DNA of 64,000 nt, from positions 10,355,950 through 10,419,949 of the forward strand of contig CM019068.1 in NCBI GenBank assembly GCA_009667805.1. Reading direction: 5' to 3'. Source of the DNA: Leptobrachium leishanense (lineage: Eukaryota; Chordata; Amphibia; Anura; Megophryidae). Position 1 is the stretch's first letter, and each line of letters starts with the position of its first letter. Position numbers and translations under genes: made by a program. Under the pieces are notes generated by a model. The model searched no databases. It saw nothing but the letters and a program-made list of their open reading frames with translations, and was not told the origin of the DNA. Below are positions 32,328 through 43,029 of the stretch, one piece after another.

Positions 32328-33341
32328 CCCTGGTCTACCCCGACACATTCCCTGCCTCCTGGTCTACCCCGACGCATTCCCTGCCTCCTGGTCTACCCCG
32401 ACGCATTCCCTGCCTCCTGGTCTACCCCGACGCATTCCCTGCCTCCTGGTCTACCCCGACGCATTCCCTGCCTCCTGGTCTACCCCGACGCATTCCCTGC
32501 CTCCTGGTCTACCCCGACGCATTCCCTGCCTCCTGGTCTACCCCGACGCATCCCCTACCTCTCGTCCCCCGACGCATCGCCTGCCTCGTTTACCCCGACG
32601 CATCCCCTGCCTCGTTTACCCCCGACGCATCCCCTGCCTCGTTTACCCCCGACGCAATCCCCTGCCTCGTTTACCCCCGACGCATCCCCTGCCTCGTTTA
32701 CCCCCGACGCATCCCCTGCCTCGTTTACCCCGACGCATCCCCTGCCTCGTTTACCCCCGACGCATCCCCTGCCTCGTTTACCCCCGACGCATCCCCTGCC
32801 TCGTTTACCCCCGACGCATCCCCTGCCTCGTTTACCCCCGACGCATCCCCTGCCTCGTTTACCCCCGACGCATCCCCTGCCTCGTTTACCCCCGACGCAT
32901 CCCCTGCCTCGTTTACCCCCGACGCATCCCCTGCCTCGTTTACCCCCGACGCATCCCCTGCCTCGTTTACCCCCGACGCATCCCCTGCCTCGTTTACCCC
33001 CGACGCATCCCCTGCCTCGTTTACCCCCGACGCATCCCCTGCCTCCTGCTCTCCCCGACGCATCCCCTGCCTCGTTTACCCCCGACGCATCCCCTGCCTC
33101 GTTTACCCCCGACGCATCCTCTGCCTCGTTTACCCGACACATCCCTTGCCTTCCATCCCGACACATCCCCTGCCCCTGCTCCCCCGACACATTCCCTGCC
33201 TCGTTTACCTCGACACATCCCCTGCCTAGTTTACCCCCGACGCATCCCCTGCCTCGTGCTCTCCCCAACGCAGCCCCTGCCTCGTGCTCTCCCCGACGCA
33301 TCCTCTACCTCGTTCCCCCCGACACATCCCTTGCCTTCCAT
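32328..33341 (+). repeat. Third 29-bp block plus CpG-rich block, array edge
   Basis: Seven to eight GGTCTACCCCGACGCATTCC units (32328-32548) then CpG-rich 27-bp units, ending in TTGCCTTCCATC at the hAT boundary. Confidence 0.88.
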
Positions 33342-33431
33342 CCCTGATGGGTGGCAGTGAGAAGACACAAATTACAATTCGCATAAATCTGCTAGAAGTA
33401 ATTTGTGTCTTCTCACTGCCACCCATCAGGG
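33342..33431. repeat. 34-bp perfect inverted repeat (fold-back)
   Basis: Arms 33342-33375 and 33398-33431 pair perfectly over 34 bp with a 22-nt loop. The left arm plus loop is an inverted copy of 33511-33567. It sits exactly at the array/hAT boundary, where the normal TAGGGATGAGC terminus is missing. Confidence 0.9.
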
Positions 33432-33738
33432 GGTCACACTGATTTATAGGAGGTTTCTGCAATTTGTAATCTGTGTCTTCTCACTGCCAGCTATCAGGGG
33501 GTCCCACATACTTCTAGCAGATTTATGCGAATTGTAATTTGTGTCTTCTCACTGCCACTCATCAGGGGGTCTCACTGACTTATAGGAGGTTTCTGGGAAT
33601 TGTAATCTGTGTCTTGTCACTGGCTGCCAGCTATCAGGGTGTCTCACTGAGTTATACCAGAGTTCTCTAAATCTTTAATCTTTATACCAGAGTTGAATCA
33701 GAGTTCTGTATATATTTAATCTATATATCACTCACCAT

Positions 33739-34157
33739 GTCTGAAAGGACAGGCAGACGCTCCCAGACACAGATAAGAGGGCAAGCAGCACCTGTGTCGT
33801 GAGGCTGTGCCTCTGGACGTGGTGCATCCTCTGCAGGGGCACGCTTGTCCTTTCTAACTGGTGCTGGCCGATTTAAGCAGCAGCAACATAGAGGATTTGG
33901 TGGATTGGCTAACCAGGCCATCCTCATCCTCCGAGTCCTCTGCCAGCCAGGCTTGTAGCGCTTTACAGTCCACCTCAGCTGCCAAAGCATCTAATGCAGC
34001 CTCCATGTCCACAGCTACTCCTGCCGTAGCCTCGCTATCACACACGGAGGAGTCAGCTGAATTATTTGACTACAATGACAGTGACATGCTGCTTGAGGAT
34101 GCGCAGCAAGTACAGTGCTCTGATTCAATCTCTGAGGTTGAGGAAGGGAGTATAATC
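33739..34157 (+). pseudogene. hAT transposase N-terminal acidic region, broken
   Basis: The likely start ATGTCTGAAAGGACAGGC at 33739 soon hits a stop. A second frame (LVDWLTRP; SASQACSALQSTSAAKASNA; ESAELFDYND) matches the same region of the minus-strand copy at 54343-53990. It is low-complexity, Ser/Ala/Glu-rich and probably disordered. The solo LTR inserted at its end. Confidence 0.6.
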
Positions 34158-34899
34158 TGTGACGGAACCGTTCTCTTCCGTCTGTCCTGACTCTCCAGAC
34201 ACCCCTTTGTTGCGGTCAGCCCGGCTACTGGGAGCGCTGTCCTCAGCGCCTCAAGCAGCTTGACCCGCCTGCTTCTGTTCCTCTGCCCTGGAGCCGTTAG
34301 GAATTTCCAGAAGGCCGCTCTCTGCCTTCTGAGGTGGAGTGTAGCGTAGTTTGAAATAAAACACCAGACGCGGCTGTATGTTTTAAAACAGGATTCTCTC
34401 TCTCTCTGAGCTCTGAGAGTTCTGACCTTTAATGAACAAAACGCCACCATTTATGCTGAAATCCAACAGTCATAATTTGCATAAATGACGCACCTCGTCC
34501 TACCAATATGCGAATTACATTATGTCAGATATTTACAATAAACATTCCTCTTTACATTCTTTAGCCTTTAGCTCACACAACATTTGCATAACCTATTGTT
34601 CTAACACATCAGATTAAAGACAAACACTATCACAGACTTCTTGAATCAAATATGCAGCCAGATAAGGGGAAAAGCCCTGTTGCATAAATTACAGAGCAGT
34701 AAAGCTTGTTTACTGGCTATACAGAAACACATTTACCTACAGGAATATAAGTATATTTAAAACTAAAGTTACGCCATTTTACACTAAACTAATTTAAACT
34801 AAAACCAAACGATGTAATATATATTTAAAAACACGATATAAATTGAGCATAAAGTCTCTTGGGGTTTGAAGCATGGAGCGTTACATCAGCTCCATGACA
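34158..34899 (-). mobile_element. Solo LTR, 742 bp, TSD TAATC
   Basis: TGTGACGGAAC...CTCCATGACA bounded by 5-bp direct repeats TAATC (34153-34157, 34900-34904). The uninterrupted hAT copy (rc of ~53990) confirms the empty site GTATAATCAACC. The ACACCAGACGCGGCTGTATG word and termini resemble the LTR at 878-1392, which suggests minus orientation. No internal genes, so it arose by LTR-LTR recombination. Confidence 0.75.
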
Positions 34900-34904
34900 T
34901 AATC

Positions 34905-35717
34905 AACCTAGAGGAAGGGGGTGCCAGTGATGACACACAAATAACTGGCACTCATGTTGCCCCAGCAGCTGCAGCATGCTGCCAAGTTGGCTCCAGTGAC
35001 GAGGGGATAGGGGGTGATGATGACAAGGATGATGAGGTCACTGACTCCACCTGGGTGCCTGATTGAACAGAGGAATCAAGTGAGGAGGAGGAGGCACAGC
35101 AAACACGAGGCACAACATCCTCTATGACCAACCGTAGCACTAGCCAGTCCAAGGCATCAGATGTCAGAGCTTCTCAGGTGCAGAGCGCTGTTGTCTCAAA
35201 GCACACATGTAGGAACTCTGCTGTCTGGGAGTTTTTTAAAAAATGTGCAGCAGACCGCACCGTTGCTATTTGTAATCTATGTCAGATGAGGCTCAAGCGT
35301 GGGAAAGACACCGGACGCTTGGGTACCACGTGCTTGAGGCGACATATGAACACCTGCCACACATCCCGTTGGCGAAAACTTTGCGTAGGTCCTCCTCCTC
35401 CTCATCGGTCTCTACCCCCACTGTATGTCCTGCCATGTCATTGCCTACAACCTCCACTGACAGGGATGATGCTACAGTAATGGATGTACCAGCTCCTTCC
35501 TCACAATGTGACATCATCCCATCAGTTGAAGATTTACGCAGTCAGATTACGTTGCCCCAGCTGCTGCAGCGCAAGAAAAAAATATAGTCCCAACCATCCA
35601 CAAGCACAGCGTCTAAATGCCAGCTTAGCAAAATTACTTGCATTGCAGCTCCTGTCTTTCCAGCTGGTGGACTCTGCTCCCTTCTGTGAATTTGCTGAAT
35701 GTGCTGTACCACAGTGG
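34905..35717 (+). pseudogene. hAT transposase: BED zinc finger segment
   Basis: Reads through acidic DDDKDDEVTDSTWVPD, an in-frame stop, then EESSEEEEAQQT and a BED finger at about 35271-35360: VWEFFKKC...CNLC...LRRHMNTCH, pattern C-x2-C-x20-H-x4-H. All four metal ligands are present here. BED fingers bind DNA in hAT transposases. A linker (LPQLLQRKKK) and a frameshift near 35580 follow; the Gypsy element interrupts after QLVDSAPFCEFAECAVPQW. Confidence 0.75.
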
Positions 35718-36281
35718 TGTAACGTTGGGGGCTTCCAGCCTTTCCGGTGTGCTTGACAGCAGCATGTCTGATGCTGCTCGCTCACCAACGCCCGGTTTAA
35801 ATTGAAACAGGCAGGGAGGTGGGTGCATGAGGCGCGGCTTGTGAGGGGGGCGCGGTCTGGTGAAGGTCTTTTAAAAACCAACAGTTCCTTCTAAGCAGTG
35901 CCAGATCGTGGTTATGCATACCGGAGCTCCTTGTACCTGAATTCTCTCGTGATTTAACCTGTTATTGAACTCTGCTTGTTTTCTGACTATTTCCTTGTAC
36001 TACGCTTCTGCACTGATATCGACCCGGCTATTCCATTTGACTATTCTATACTCTGTATTCCTGATTCTGGCTCGTCTGACTACCCCCGTGTTGCTGACCT
36101 GGTTTTGTATTACGACATGGTCTTTGATTAAATCTTTCTGTCTAGCTAGTATACATATACCTGGCCAATTTTTAAGGACCAGACAGTTAGGGATTCCTTT
36201 ATGGCTACCCTGTTGGTAGTTTTTGGCTCTGTGGAGTGTTGGGCTTTAAGGACTGCGTGGTAGGATCCGGGAACCGTGACA
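35718..36281 (+). repeat. 5' LTR of the Gypsy element (564 bp)
   Basis: Starts TGTAACGTTGGGGGC and ends GGAACCGTGACA. Lacks the 25-bp segment CTGCCTTCCGTTGCCCTAGA-type text found in the 3' LTR at ~40577. Confidence 0.9.
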
Positions 36282-36296
36282 TTACGATCTGGCTAA

Positions 36297-37229
36297 ATGG
36301 ATCCCACAGACTTAACACAGCATTTGAGTAACTTTGTATCCAGACAGGACGAGCAGGACCATAGGATGGATCAGTTTGCTCTCGCCTTACAAACTATCCT
36401 GACTCGTATGGCTCACCTGGAACCAGCTGGGGTTGCACCTCCGCTTGCTATACCGGTGTCCCCTGTTGTTCAGACATCCCAGGTACACATGACCGCTCCT
36501 ATGAGGTTTGACGGTACTCCCTCGGAGTGCCGGGGATTTTTGGTCCAGGTGGATATTCATTTTAAATTAAATCCACAAATGTTTATCACTGACATAGCCA
36601 AAGTGGGCTTCATTATTAACCATCTGTCTGGCAGAGCGTTGACATGGGCGAATCCTTTATGGGAGGCAGAGAAGCCTATCGTACTGAACTATAAAGAATT
36701 CATAGCCGAGTTAAAACGTACGTTTAATCCTACCAGAAAGGCCAAGGTAGCTGACAAATCCCTGTTCCGCATACGTCAAGGGAACAGGACTGTGTCTGAT
36801 TATGCTATAGAATTTAAAATGTTGGTTTCTGACGTGACCTGGACCAATGAGGCTCTGGTTCTGGCTTTTATGGAGGGGTTATCGGAGTCATTGATGCAGG
36901 AGTTGGCCCCTCGTAAATTACCTGAGGTGTTGAGTGAATTTATAGATTATTGTATAGATCTGGATGATCAGATAAGGGACAGAAGAACTCCAAGAGAGAA
37001 ACCTAAGAGACCGTTACCAAGGTTTTCCCCTGTCTTTCAGGCACCACCAAGAGAGTTATCCCCTCCCTCTGAGCCTATGCAACTAGGCCATACTAGGCTT
37101 ACAGAGGAAGAGAGAACAAGGCGTCTTTGTGAGGGATCGTGCCTGTATTGTGGTTTAAAAGGACATTTACGACTTCAATGTCCCACTCGCCCTAGAATGC
37201 ATGATAAGTCGGAAAACTACCGCACCTAA
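36297..37229 (+). CDS. Gypsy Gag, intact 310-aa frame
   Basis: Gag packages the element RNA into cytoplasmic particles. The frame begins 16 nt after the 5' LTR (ATGGATCCCACAGAC). A capsid-like middle (MRFDGTPSECRGFLVQVDIH; FKMLVSDVTWTNEALVLAFM) is followed by a Pro/Arg-rich linker and a CCHC knuckle at nt ~37140-37180, CLYCGLKGHLRLQC (C-x2-C-x4-H-x4-C), the usual nucleocapsid motif. Length fits chromovirus Gag. Of all element genes here only this one is undamaged, although its partners are not. Confidence 0.85.
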   Translation: MDPTDLTQHLSNFVSRQDEQDHRMDQFALALQTILTRMAHLEPAGVAPPLAIPVSPVVQTSQVHMTAPMRFDGTPSECRGFLVQVDIHFKLNPQMFITDIAKVGFIINHLSGRALTWANPLWEAEKPIVLNYKEFIAELKRTFNPTRKAKVADKSLFRIRQGNRTVSDYAIEFKMLVSDVTWTNEALVLAFMEGLSESLMQELAPRKLPEVLSEFIDYCIDLDDQIRDRRTPREKPKRPLPRFSPVFQAPPRELSPPSEPMQLGHTRLTEEERTRRLCEGSCLYCGLKGHLRLQCPTRPRMHDKSENYRT

Positions 37230-37249
37230 GGCAGCTGAGGAGACAGGCC

Positions 37250-38035
37250 TTGGGTGTGACATTCATGTCTCCTGTCAAAGACACTAGACTCTTGTTACCA
37301 GTATCCGTGGCTTGGGAGACCAAGACCACGCATACTACCGCTTTTGTTGACTCTGGGGCTGCTGGTAATTTCATTGATGTTGAATACACTTCCTCCATTT
37401 CTCTCCCTCTGGTTGTAAGAGCGACACCCTTGGCCGTCGAAGCCATAGACGGTAGGCTGTTATCCTGCCCCAGAATTACTCACGATACTGTTACAGTGGT
37501 TCTTACCACTGGTCTCTTGCATAAAGAAGAGATCATATTTCAGGTTATCCGTTCACCTTCCAATCCTGTTGTGCTTGGTTTCCCTTCGTTGGTGGAACAT
37601 AATCCTGTTATTGATTGGGCTAAGGGAGAGATACTGTCTTGGAGCCCTGCTTGTTTTGGGACTTGTTTAATACCCATTCAGCATATTGGTGCCCTGAACA
37701 CACCTACAGCTCCTCCATTGTCTACAGAGGTTCCTGACTGGTATGCCGACCTCAGGGCTGTATTCGATAAAAGAGAGGCAGAGAAACTACCTCCACATAG
37801 ACCGTATGATTGCGCCATAGATATTCATCCAGGTGCCATGCCTCCTCGAGGCAAAGTATATCCTTTATCCATAAAAGAGAACCAAATCAATGGAAAACAG
37901 CATTTAACACCAGGAGTGGGCATTATGAATATCTGGTCATGCCGTTCGGTCTCTGTAATGCTCCAGCTGTATTCCAGGATTTCATTAATGATGTGCTCAG
38001 AGATTTTTTGCAATCCTTTGTTATTGTATACTTAG
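37250..38035 (+). pseudogene. Gypsy pol: protease and start of reverse transcriptase, deleted
   Basis: Opens just after gag in another frame. Aspartic protease active site DSGAAGNFID at ~37347. The start of RT follows (PPRGKVYPLSIKEN), then at about 37890 a deletion joins this directly to sequence coding WKTAFNTRSGHYEYL in a different frame. Compared with related elements roughly 80 codons are missing, including the first catalytic Asp region of RT, so RT cannot work. Confidence 0.85.
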
Positions 38036-38895
38036 ACGATATACTGGTTTACTCTCCCGATCTGAAAACCCACCATGAACATGTCAGACAGGTATTAGCA
38101 AAACTACTAGACAATGGGCTTTATTGCAAACTGGCGAAGTGTTTATTCGACATTACTACTGTAAAATTTCTTGGGTACATTATCACTCCAGAAGGTTTTG
38201 AGATGAATCCTTCCAAACTCACGGCCATCTCAGAATGGCCTCTCCCTCAAGGCCTCAAAGCCATACAGAGGTTTCTGGGGTTTTCCAACTATTAAAGGAG
38301 ATTTATCAAGAATTATTCTGCTGTAGCTTCTCCTATCATTAATATGACACGTAAGGGTCTGAAGAACCAGGTCTGGTCTTCACAATCCAAACAGGTATTC
38401 GAAGCTCGTCTCAAACAGGCTTTCACTTCTGCTCCCATGTTACGGCATCCTGATCCCAGAATTCCATTTGTTCTTGAGGTTGATGCTTCCGAGATAGGCA
38501 TTGGGGCTGTCCTATCTCAAAGAGAGTCTCCAGGGAAGCCTCTACATCCTTGTGGGTTCTTTTCAAGAAAATTATCACCAGCAGAACGCAATTATGATAT
38601 CGGTAACAGAGAATTGCTTGCTATTGTGTCTACCCTGTCAGAGTGGAGACATTTGTTGGAAGGTACTCTTGACCCTTTGTTGATAATCACTGATCATAAG
38701 AACCTTACATACATCGGGGATGCTAAACGTCTGAACTCGAGACAGGCCAGGTGGTCATTACTACTGTCTCGGTTTAATTTTGTGTTGACTTACAGACCAG
38801 GTGACCGCAATGTAATGGCTGATGCCTTATCTCGTCAATATGACCGTATGAATCAAATACACAAGACCACAATCCTACAGTTCCTCCTGAACGTA
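37888..38895 (+). pseudogene. Gypsy pol: RT palm and RNase H
   Basis: RT motifs after the deletion: MPFGLCNAPAVFQDFIND, VYLDDILVYS (catalytic YLDD at ~38027), thumb FLGYIITPEGFEMNPSKL, then a stop at 38293-38295 inside RRFIKNYS. RNase H follows in another segment: [25 protein letters not shown] and ITDHKNL give the D-E-D residues; ends [17 protein letters not shown] further frameshift separates it from integrase. Confidence 0.85.
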
Positions 38896-38897
38896 TT

Positions 38898-40304
38898 GTG
38901 GCTTCCACGGTCTTGTCTGTTTCCTTGCCTTTTCTGGAATGCCTCCAAGCAGCTCAAATGGGGGCTCCACCTAACAAGCCTCCAGATATGTTGTTTGTGC
39001 CTGAAAAGGAAAGTCAAGAATTACTCATAATGTTTCATGATTCAAAACCAGCAGGTCATCCTGGTATTACTAAGACTCTTACCAGTATCTCCAGACAGTT
39101 CTGGTGGTCCACCATGCGACAGGACGTACGTCTGTTTGTTTTGGCTTGTCAAGTCTGTGCCAGAAGCAAAACCAGTAAAACCTTGCCGGTCGGTCTATTG
39201 CAGCCTTTACCCATTCCTAATAGGCCTTGGTCTCATCTATCCATGGATTTTATTGTGGACTTCCCGGACCGCTTCTCCAAAATGGCTCATTTAATTCCTT
39301 TACCTAAGCTTCCTACAGCCAAAGAACTGGCGGTCGTCTTTGCTAGAGAGATTGTACGAATACATGGGGTTCCGTCTGAAATAGTCTCTGACAGAGGAGC
39401 TCAGTTAGTCTCTCGTTTCTGGAGGGATTTCTGTGTGGAGATGGGGGTGCAATTGGCCTTCTCTTCAGCATATCATCCACAAACCAATGGGGCAGCAGAG
39501 AGGGCAAATCAGGGTCTCATGCAGTACATATGTTGCTTTACCACACAACAACAAGACAATTGGTCGGAGTTGTTGCCCTGGGCTGAGTATGCACGTAATA
39601 ACGCCGTTAACGAGACCACTGGCCACTCTCCTTTTTCTGCTATGTTTTTTTCCCTCCGGCTCTACCGCTTGAGTTTGCTGAACAGGCCATCCCGGCTCTC
39701 GATGAACATCTCACACAACTACAGGATATTTGGAGACAGATTCGCGAAAACATGGAGCGCAATGTTGCTGTCCAGAAACGCAAGGCTGACAGGCATAGGT
39801 TACAAGCTCCTTCCTACAACGTGGGGGGATAGAGTTTGGTTGTCCACTAGTAGGAATGTGAAGTTGCGGGTGCCTTCTATGAAAATGGCACCTCGGTTTA
39901 TCGGTCCATACAAGATCATTCGCCGCGTTAGCCCTGTGGCTTATGCTCTTGCCCTTCCTAGACATCTTCGCTTGCACAACGTCTTCCACACCTCCCTACT
40001 GAAGCCTGTGTTGTGTAACAGGTACACACAGGTCGTTCCTCCTCCTCCACCTGTTCAGGTTGATGGAGAGACGGAGTATGAGGTTAGGAAAGTTCTGGAT
40101 TCTAGGCTGTTCAGGGGTGCTCTGCAGTACCTGCTCGATTTTGGGTGGGTTATGGTCCGGAGGACCGGTCCTGGATTCCGGCTTCCAACATGTCTGCCTC
40201 TAGGTTGGTCAGGGCGTTCCATGCCTCGCACCCCGATCGCCCTGGTGGTCGTCCTGCCACTTGTCCTGTTGGTCATCTGGTGGCCTCCCGTGGAGAGGGG
40301 GTAC
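38898..40304 (+). pseudogene. Gypsy integrase with decayed chromodomain
   Basis: Integrase inserts the cDNA. The zinc domain has H-H-C-C (FHDSKPAGHPG; CQVCARSK). The catalytic D-D-E are visible: MDFIVDFP (39241), VSDRGAQLVS (39388), TNGAAERANQG (39495). About a dozen residues are missing between FIVDFP and DRFSKMAHLIPL, and a frameshift disturbs the region near 39650-39790. The C-terminus has GPYKIIRRVSPVAYALALP and then the start of a chromodomain (YEVRKVLDSRLFRG) that goes out of frame. The chromodomain places it among chromoviruses. Confidence 0.85.
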
Positions 40305-40893
40305 TGTAACGTAGGGGGCTTCCAGCCTTTCCAGTGTGCTTGACGGCAGCATGTCTGATGCTGCTCGCTCACCAACGCCCGGTTTAAATTGAAACAGGCA
40401 GGGAGTTGGCTGCATGAGGCACGGCTTGTGAGGGGGGCACGGTCTGGTGAAGGTCTTTTATAAACCAACAGTTCCTTCTAAGCAGTGCCAGATCGTGGTT
40501 ATCCATACCTGAGCTCCTTGTACCTGAATTCTATTGTGATTTAACCTGTTATTGACCTCTGCTTGTTTTCTGACTATTCTGCCTTCCGTTGCCCTAGACT
40601 ATTTCCTTGTACTACGCTTCTGCACTGATATCGACCCAGCTATTCCATTTGACTATTCTATACTCTGTATTCCTGATTCTGGCTCGTCTGACTACCCCCG
40701 TGTTGCTGACCTGGTTTTGTATTACGACATTGTCTTTGATTAAATCTTTCTGTCTAGCTAGTATACATATACCTGGCCAATTTTTAAGGACCAGACAGTT
40801 AGGGATTCCTTTACGGCTACCCTGATAGTAGTTTTTGGCTCTGTGGAGTGTTGGGCTTTAAGGACTGCGTGGTGGGATCCAGGAACCGTGACA
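40305..40893 (+). repeat. 3' LTR of the Gypsy element (589 bp)
   Basis: TGTAACGTAGGGGGC to GGAACCGTGACA. Same as the 5' LTR apart from scattered substitutions and a 25-bp longer segment near 40577. Confidence 0.9.
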
Positions 40894-42136
40894 AGTTCCA
40901 AAACGCCATTACTTTTCACGGAAGGCCATTCCAGCACTATACCAGCACGTGGAATACAATGTTATCGAGTCATTGGGAAAGGCAGTCAGCAGCAAGTTGC
41001 ATGTGACTTTAGACAAGTGGTCCAGCAAGCATGGACAGGGTCGTTACATTTCCTTCACGGCACACTGGGTAACTCTAATTGCAGCTGGGAGGGATCCAAG
41101 ACGGGGCTCTGTGCTGGAGCTTGTTCATCCACCACGCCTCCAGAAAGCTGCTTGTATGAGGTCTGTCTGCTCCACCACCACCTCTCCCTCTTCCTCCTCC
41201 TCCTCCTTCTGTATCTCTGGCGAAGTGGCAGTTAAACCGACGCCTGACAGGGTCTACGCAATGGCTCAAGCAAAAAGATGCTATACTGTGCTTGAGCTGG
41301 TTTGTTTAGGGGACAGGAGCCACACCGGGCCAGAAATTCTGTCAGCTCTGCAGGGGCAGGTGCAGAGATGGTTAACACCATGCCAGCTTCAGCTGGGAAT
41401 GATCGTCTGTGATAATGGCAGCAACCTTCTCTCCGCCCTACGCAAGGGTAAATTGGCGCATGTACCATGCCTAGCACACGTCCTAAATCTAGTGGTACAG
41501 CGTTTCCTAACCAAGTACCCAGGGCTGCCAGAGTTTCTCAGCCAGGCCAGAAAAGTCTGCAGCCACTTCAGACAGTCATTCCCAGCAAGCGTTAGCCTGG
41601 CAGAAATTCAAAGAGAATTCCACCTTACCACAAACCGTCTGATCTGTGACATGCCCACCAGGTGGAACTCGACATTAGCAATGCTGCAGCGTCTGCACAA
41701 GCAGCAGAGGGCCATCAACAAGTACCTGTGTGAGTATGGCACAAGGACAGGTTCAGGTCAACTTGGGTTTTTTTCCCTCCCGCAGTGGCTGATGATCAAG
41801 GATGCATGCACTGTACTGTCACCATTTGAGGAGGCAACGAGGATGGTGAGCAGGGACAGTGCATGCATCAGTGACACAATTCCTTTAGTGTTCCTGCTGG
41901 AGCACACTCTGCAGGGAATTATAGATGTGGCTCTAGAGGCAGAGCAGCGGGAGGAAGAGGAGGCCTTCCCTAGCTCTCAAGGCCCCAGTCTTTCCTCAGA
42001 CAGCATTCCAGCTGGTCCTACTCAGATCAGACAGGAGGAGGAATATTTAAGTAGTAGGGGCATTGAAGGTGGGGATTCCTCAAGGGAGGGTTTCGTGTGC
42101 CCAGAAACACAAGGGCTAGTGCGTGGCTGGGAGTAG
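40894..42136 (+). pseudogene. hAT transposase catalytic core
   Basis: Resumes the hAT gene after the Gypsy insertion. The RNase-H-like fold shows the first catalytic Asp in VTLDKWSSKHGQGRYIS (~41012) and the second in MIVCDNGSNLLSAL (~41411), then HVPCLAHVLNLVVQ and CDMPTRWNSTLAMLQRL. Minus-strand copy 53846-52178 is closely similar. A stop at 42134-42136 (VRGWE*) truncates it; the minus copy reads on (WEEKVHDTVILID). Confidence 0.85.
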
Positions 42137-42876
42137 GAAGTGCATGATACGGTCATCCTCATTGACCAGGAAGACTCGGAAGCTAATGCCACCTCCAACC
42201 TACGCTGCATGGGCTCCCTTATAATGCACAGCCTGCTAAAGGACCCCAGGATTCGTGCTATCAAGGAGAGGGATCATTACTGGTTGGCAACCCTTCTTGA
42301 TCCACGATACAAGGGTAAAGTTGCAGAGCTCATCCTGCCTGCACAGAGGGAGCACAGGATGAAAAAACTTGGACGCGCTAAAGCGACACTTTTATATCAC
42401 CTTTCCAGGCACTGGTAGGTTACCAAGTGATGACACAGGTGCTTCTGAGGCTGCGGATGATCAGAGGAATAGTGGTTAAGGCCAGGGCCGCTTGACTGAT
42501 GCATTTTTAAAAAAATTTCAGTCCACGACGCCCAGGAATGTCAAATGTAGGCACCCATTGCCAGCGTCTTCACCGTATGGTGCAGGACTACCTAGGGGCA
42601 AGGGCAGACCTGGATACCTTTCCTGCAGATGATCCACTGGCTTACTGGGTGTTAAGATTGGATCACTGGCCAGAACTTAGCCAATATGCTATGCAGCTAC
42701 TAGGTTACCCTTCATCTAGCGTGCTTTCCGAAAGGACATTCAGTGCCACTGGAGGTTTTGTCACAGACAAAAGAGTGCGTCTGTCCACCGACTCTGTAGA
42801 CCAGCTGACATTTATAAAAATGAATCAGTCCTGGATCAGCAGTTATCAATCCCCTGATGCTGACATAACGGAATAG
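42137..42876 (+). pseudogene. hAT transposase C-terminus with hATC dimerisation motif
   Basis: Continues HDTVILIDQEDSEANATSNL and LLDPRYKGKVAEL, is frameshifted around 42370-42540, then gives the hATC domain: YPSSSVLSERTFSATGGFVT and KRVRLSTDSVDQLTFIKMN, stop at 42874. The Glu of SERTFS corresponds to the third catalytic residue in hAT transposases. The segments cannot form one protein as they stand. Confidence 0.85.
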
Positions 42877-43029
42877 ATCGGGGATGTCCTCTTCTGCATT
42901 CACAAAACCTCCAGCACTGAACTCTTCCACAATACCACAAAAGGGTTACGGTGTGAAGGCACTTGCTGCCATGAAAGGCACAATATTTGGCTGCACTGAC
43001 GCCTGTGCCAGATTTATATCATTTTAATT

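Larger units (their letters stand above)
22886..33341 (+). repeat. Large C-rich satellite, 26-29 bp units in higher-order blocks
   Basis: About 10.5 kb of one family. The core of every unit is GAC(A/G)CATCCCCTGCCTC plus a variable spacer: CCGTCCCCCC, CTGCCCCC, CTGGTCTACCCC or GTTTACCCCC. Blocks of one type follow each other in a set order that repeats. The C-rich strand is plus. Across long distances all three plus frames are open (one runs over 1,600 codons) because the sequence lacks TAA/TAG/TGA, not because it codes. The array stops at 33341 against a hAT element and resumes at 47066. Confidence 0.97.
35718..40893 (+). mobile_element. Ty3/Gypsy chromovirus-like LTR retrotransposon, defective
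   Basis: A complete-length insertion with two LTRs, inside the hAT transposase. Order: 5' LTR, gag, protease, reverse transcriptase, RNase H, integrase, remnant chromodomain, polypurine tract (GGAGAGGGGG at ~40294), 3' LTR. The LTRs differ at about 20 sites plus a 25-bp indel, so it is not recent. Protease-RT and integrase carry internal deletions and frameshifts, so it is dead. The flanks (AGTGG / AGTTC) do not form a clean target duplication. Confidence 0.9.

Noticed and set aside
28412..33360. Very long open frames (over 1,000 codons) on the plus strand
   Set aside because: They are read-through of a tandem C-rich repeat; all three plus frames are open at once and no domain, start context or splice structure is seen.
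35713..40898. Target duplication for the Gypsy element
   Set aside because: AGTGG and AGTTC agree at only 3 of 5 bases; I could not confirm one.
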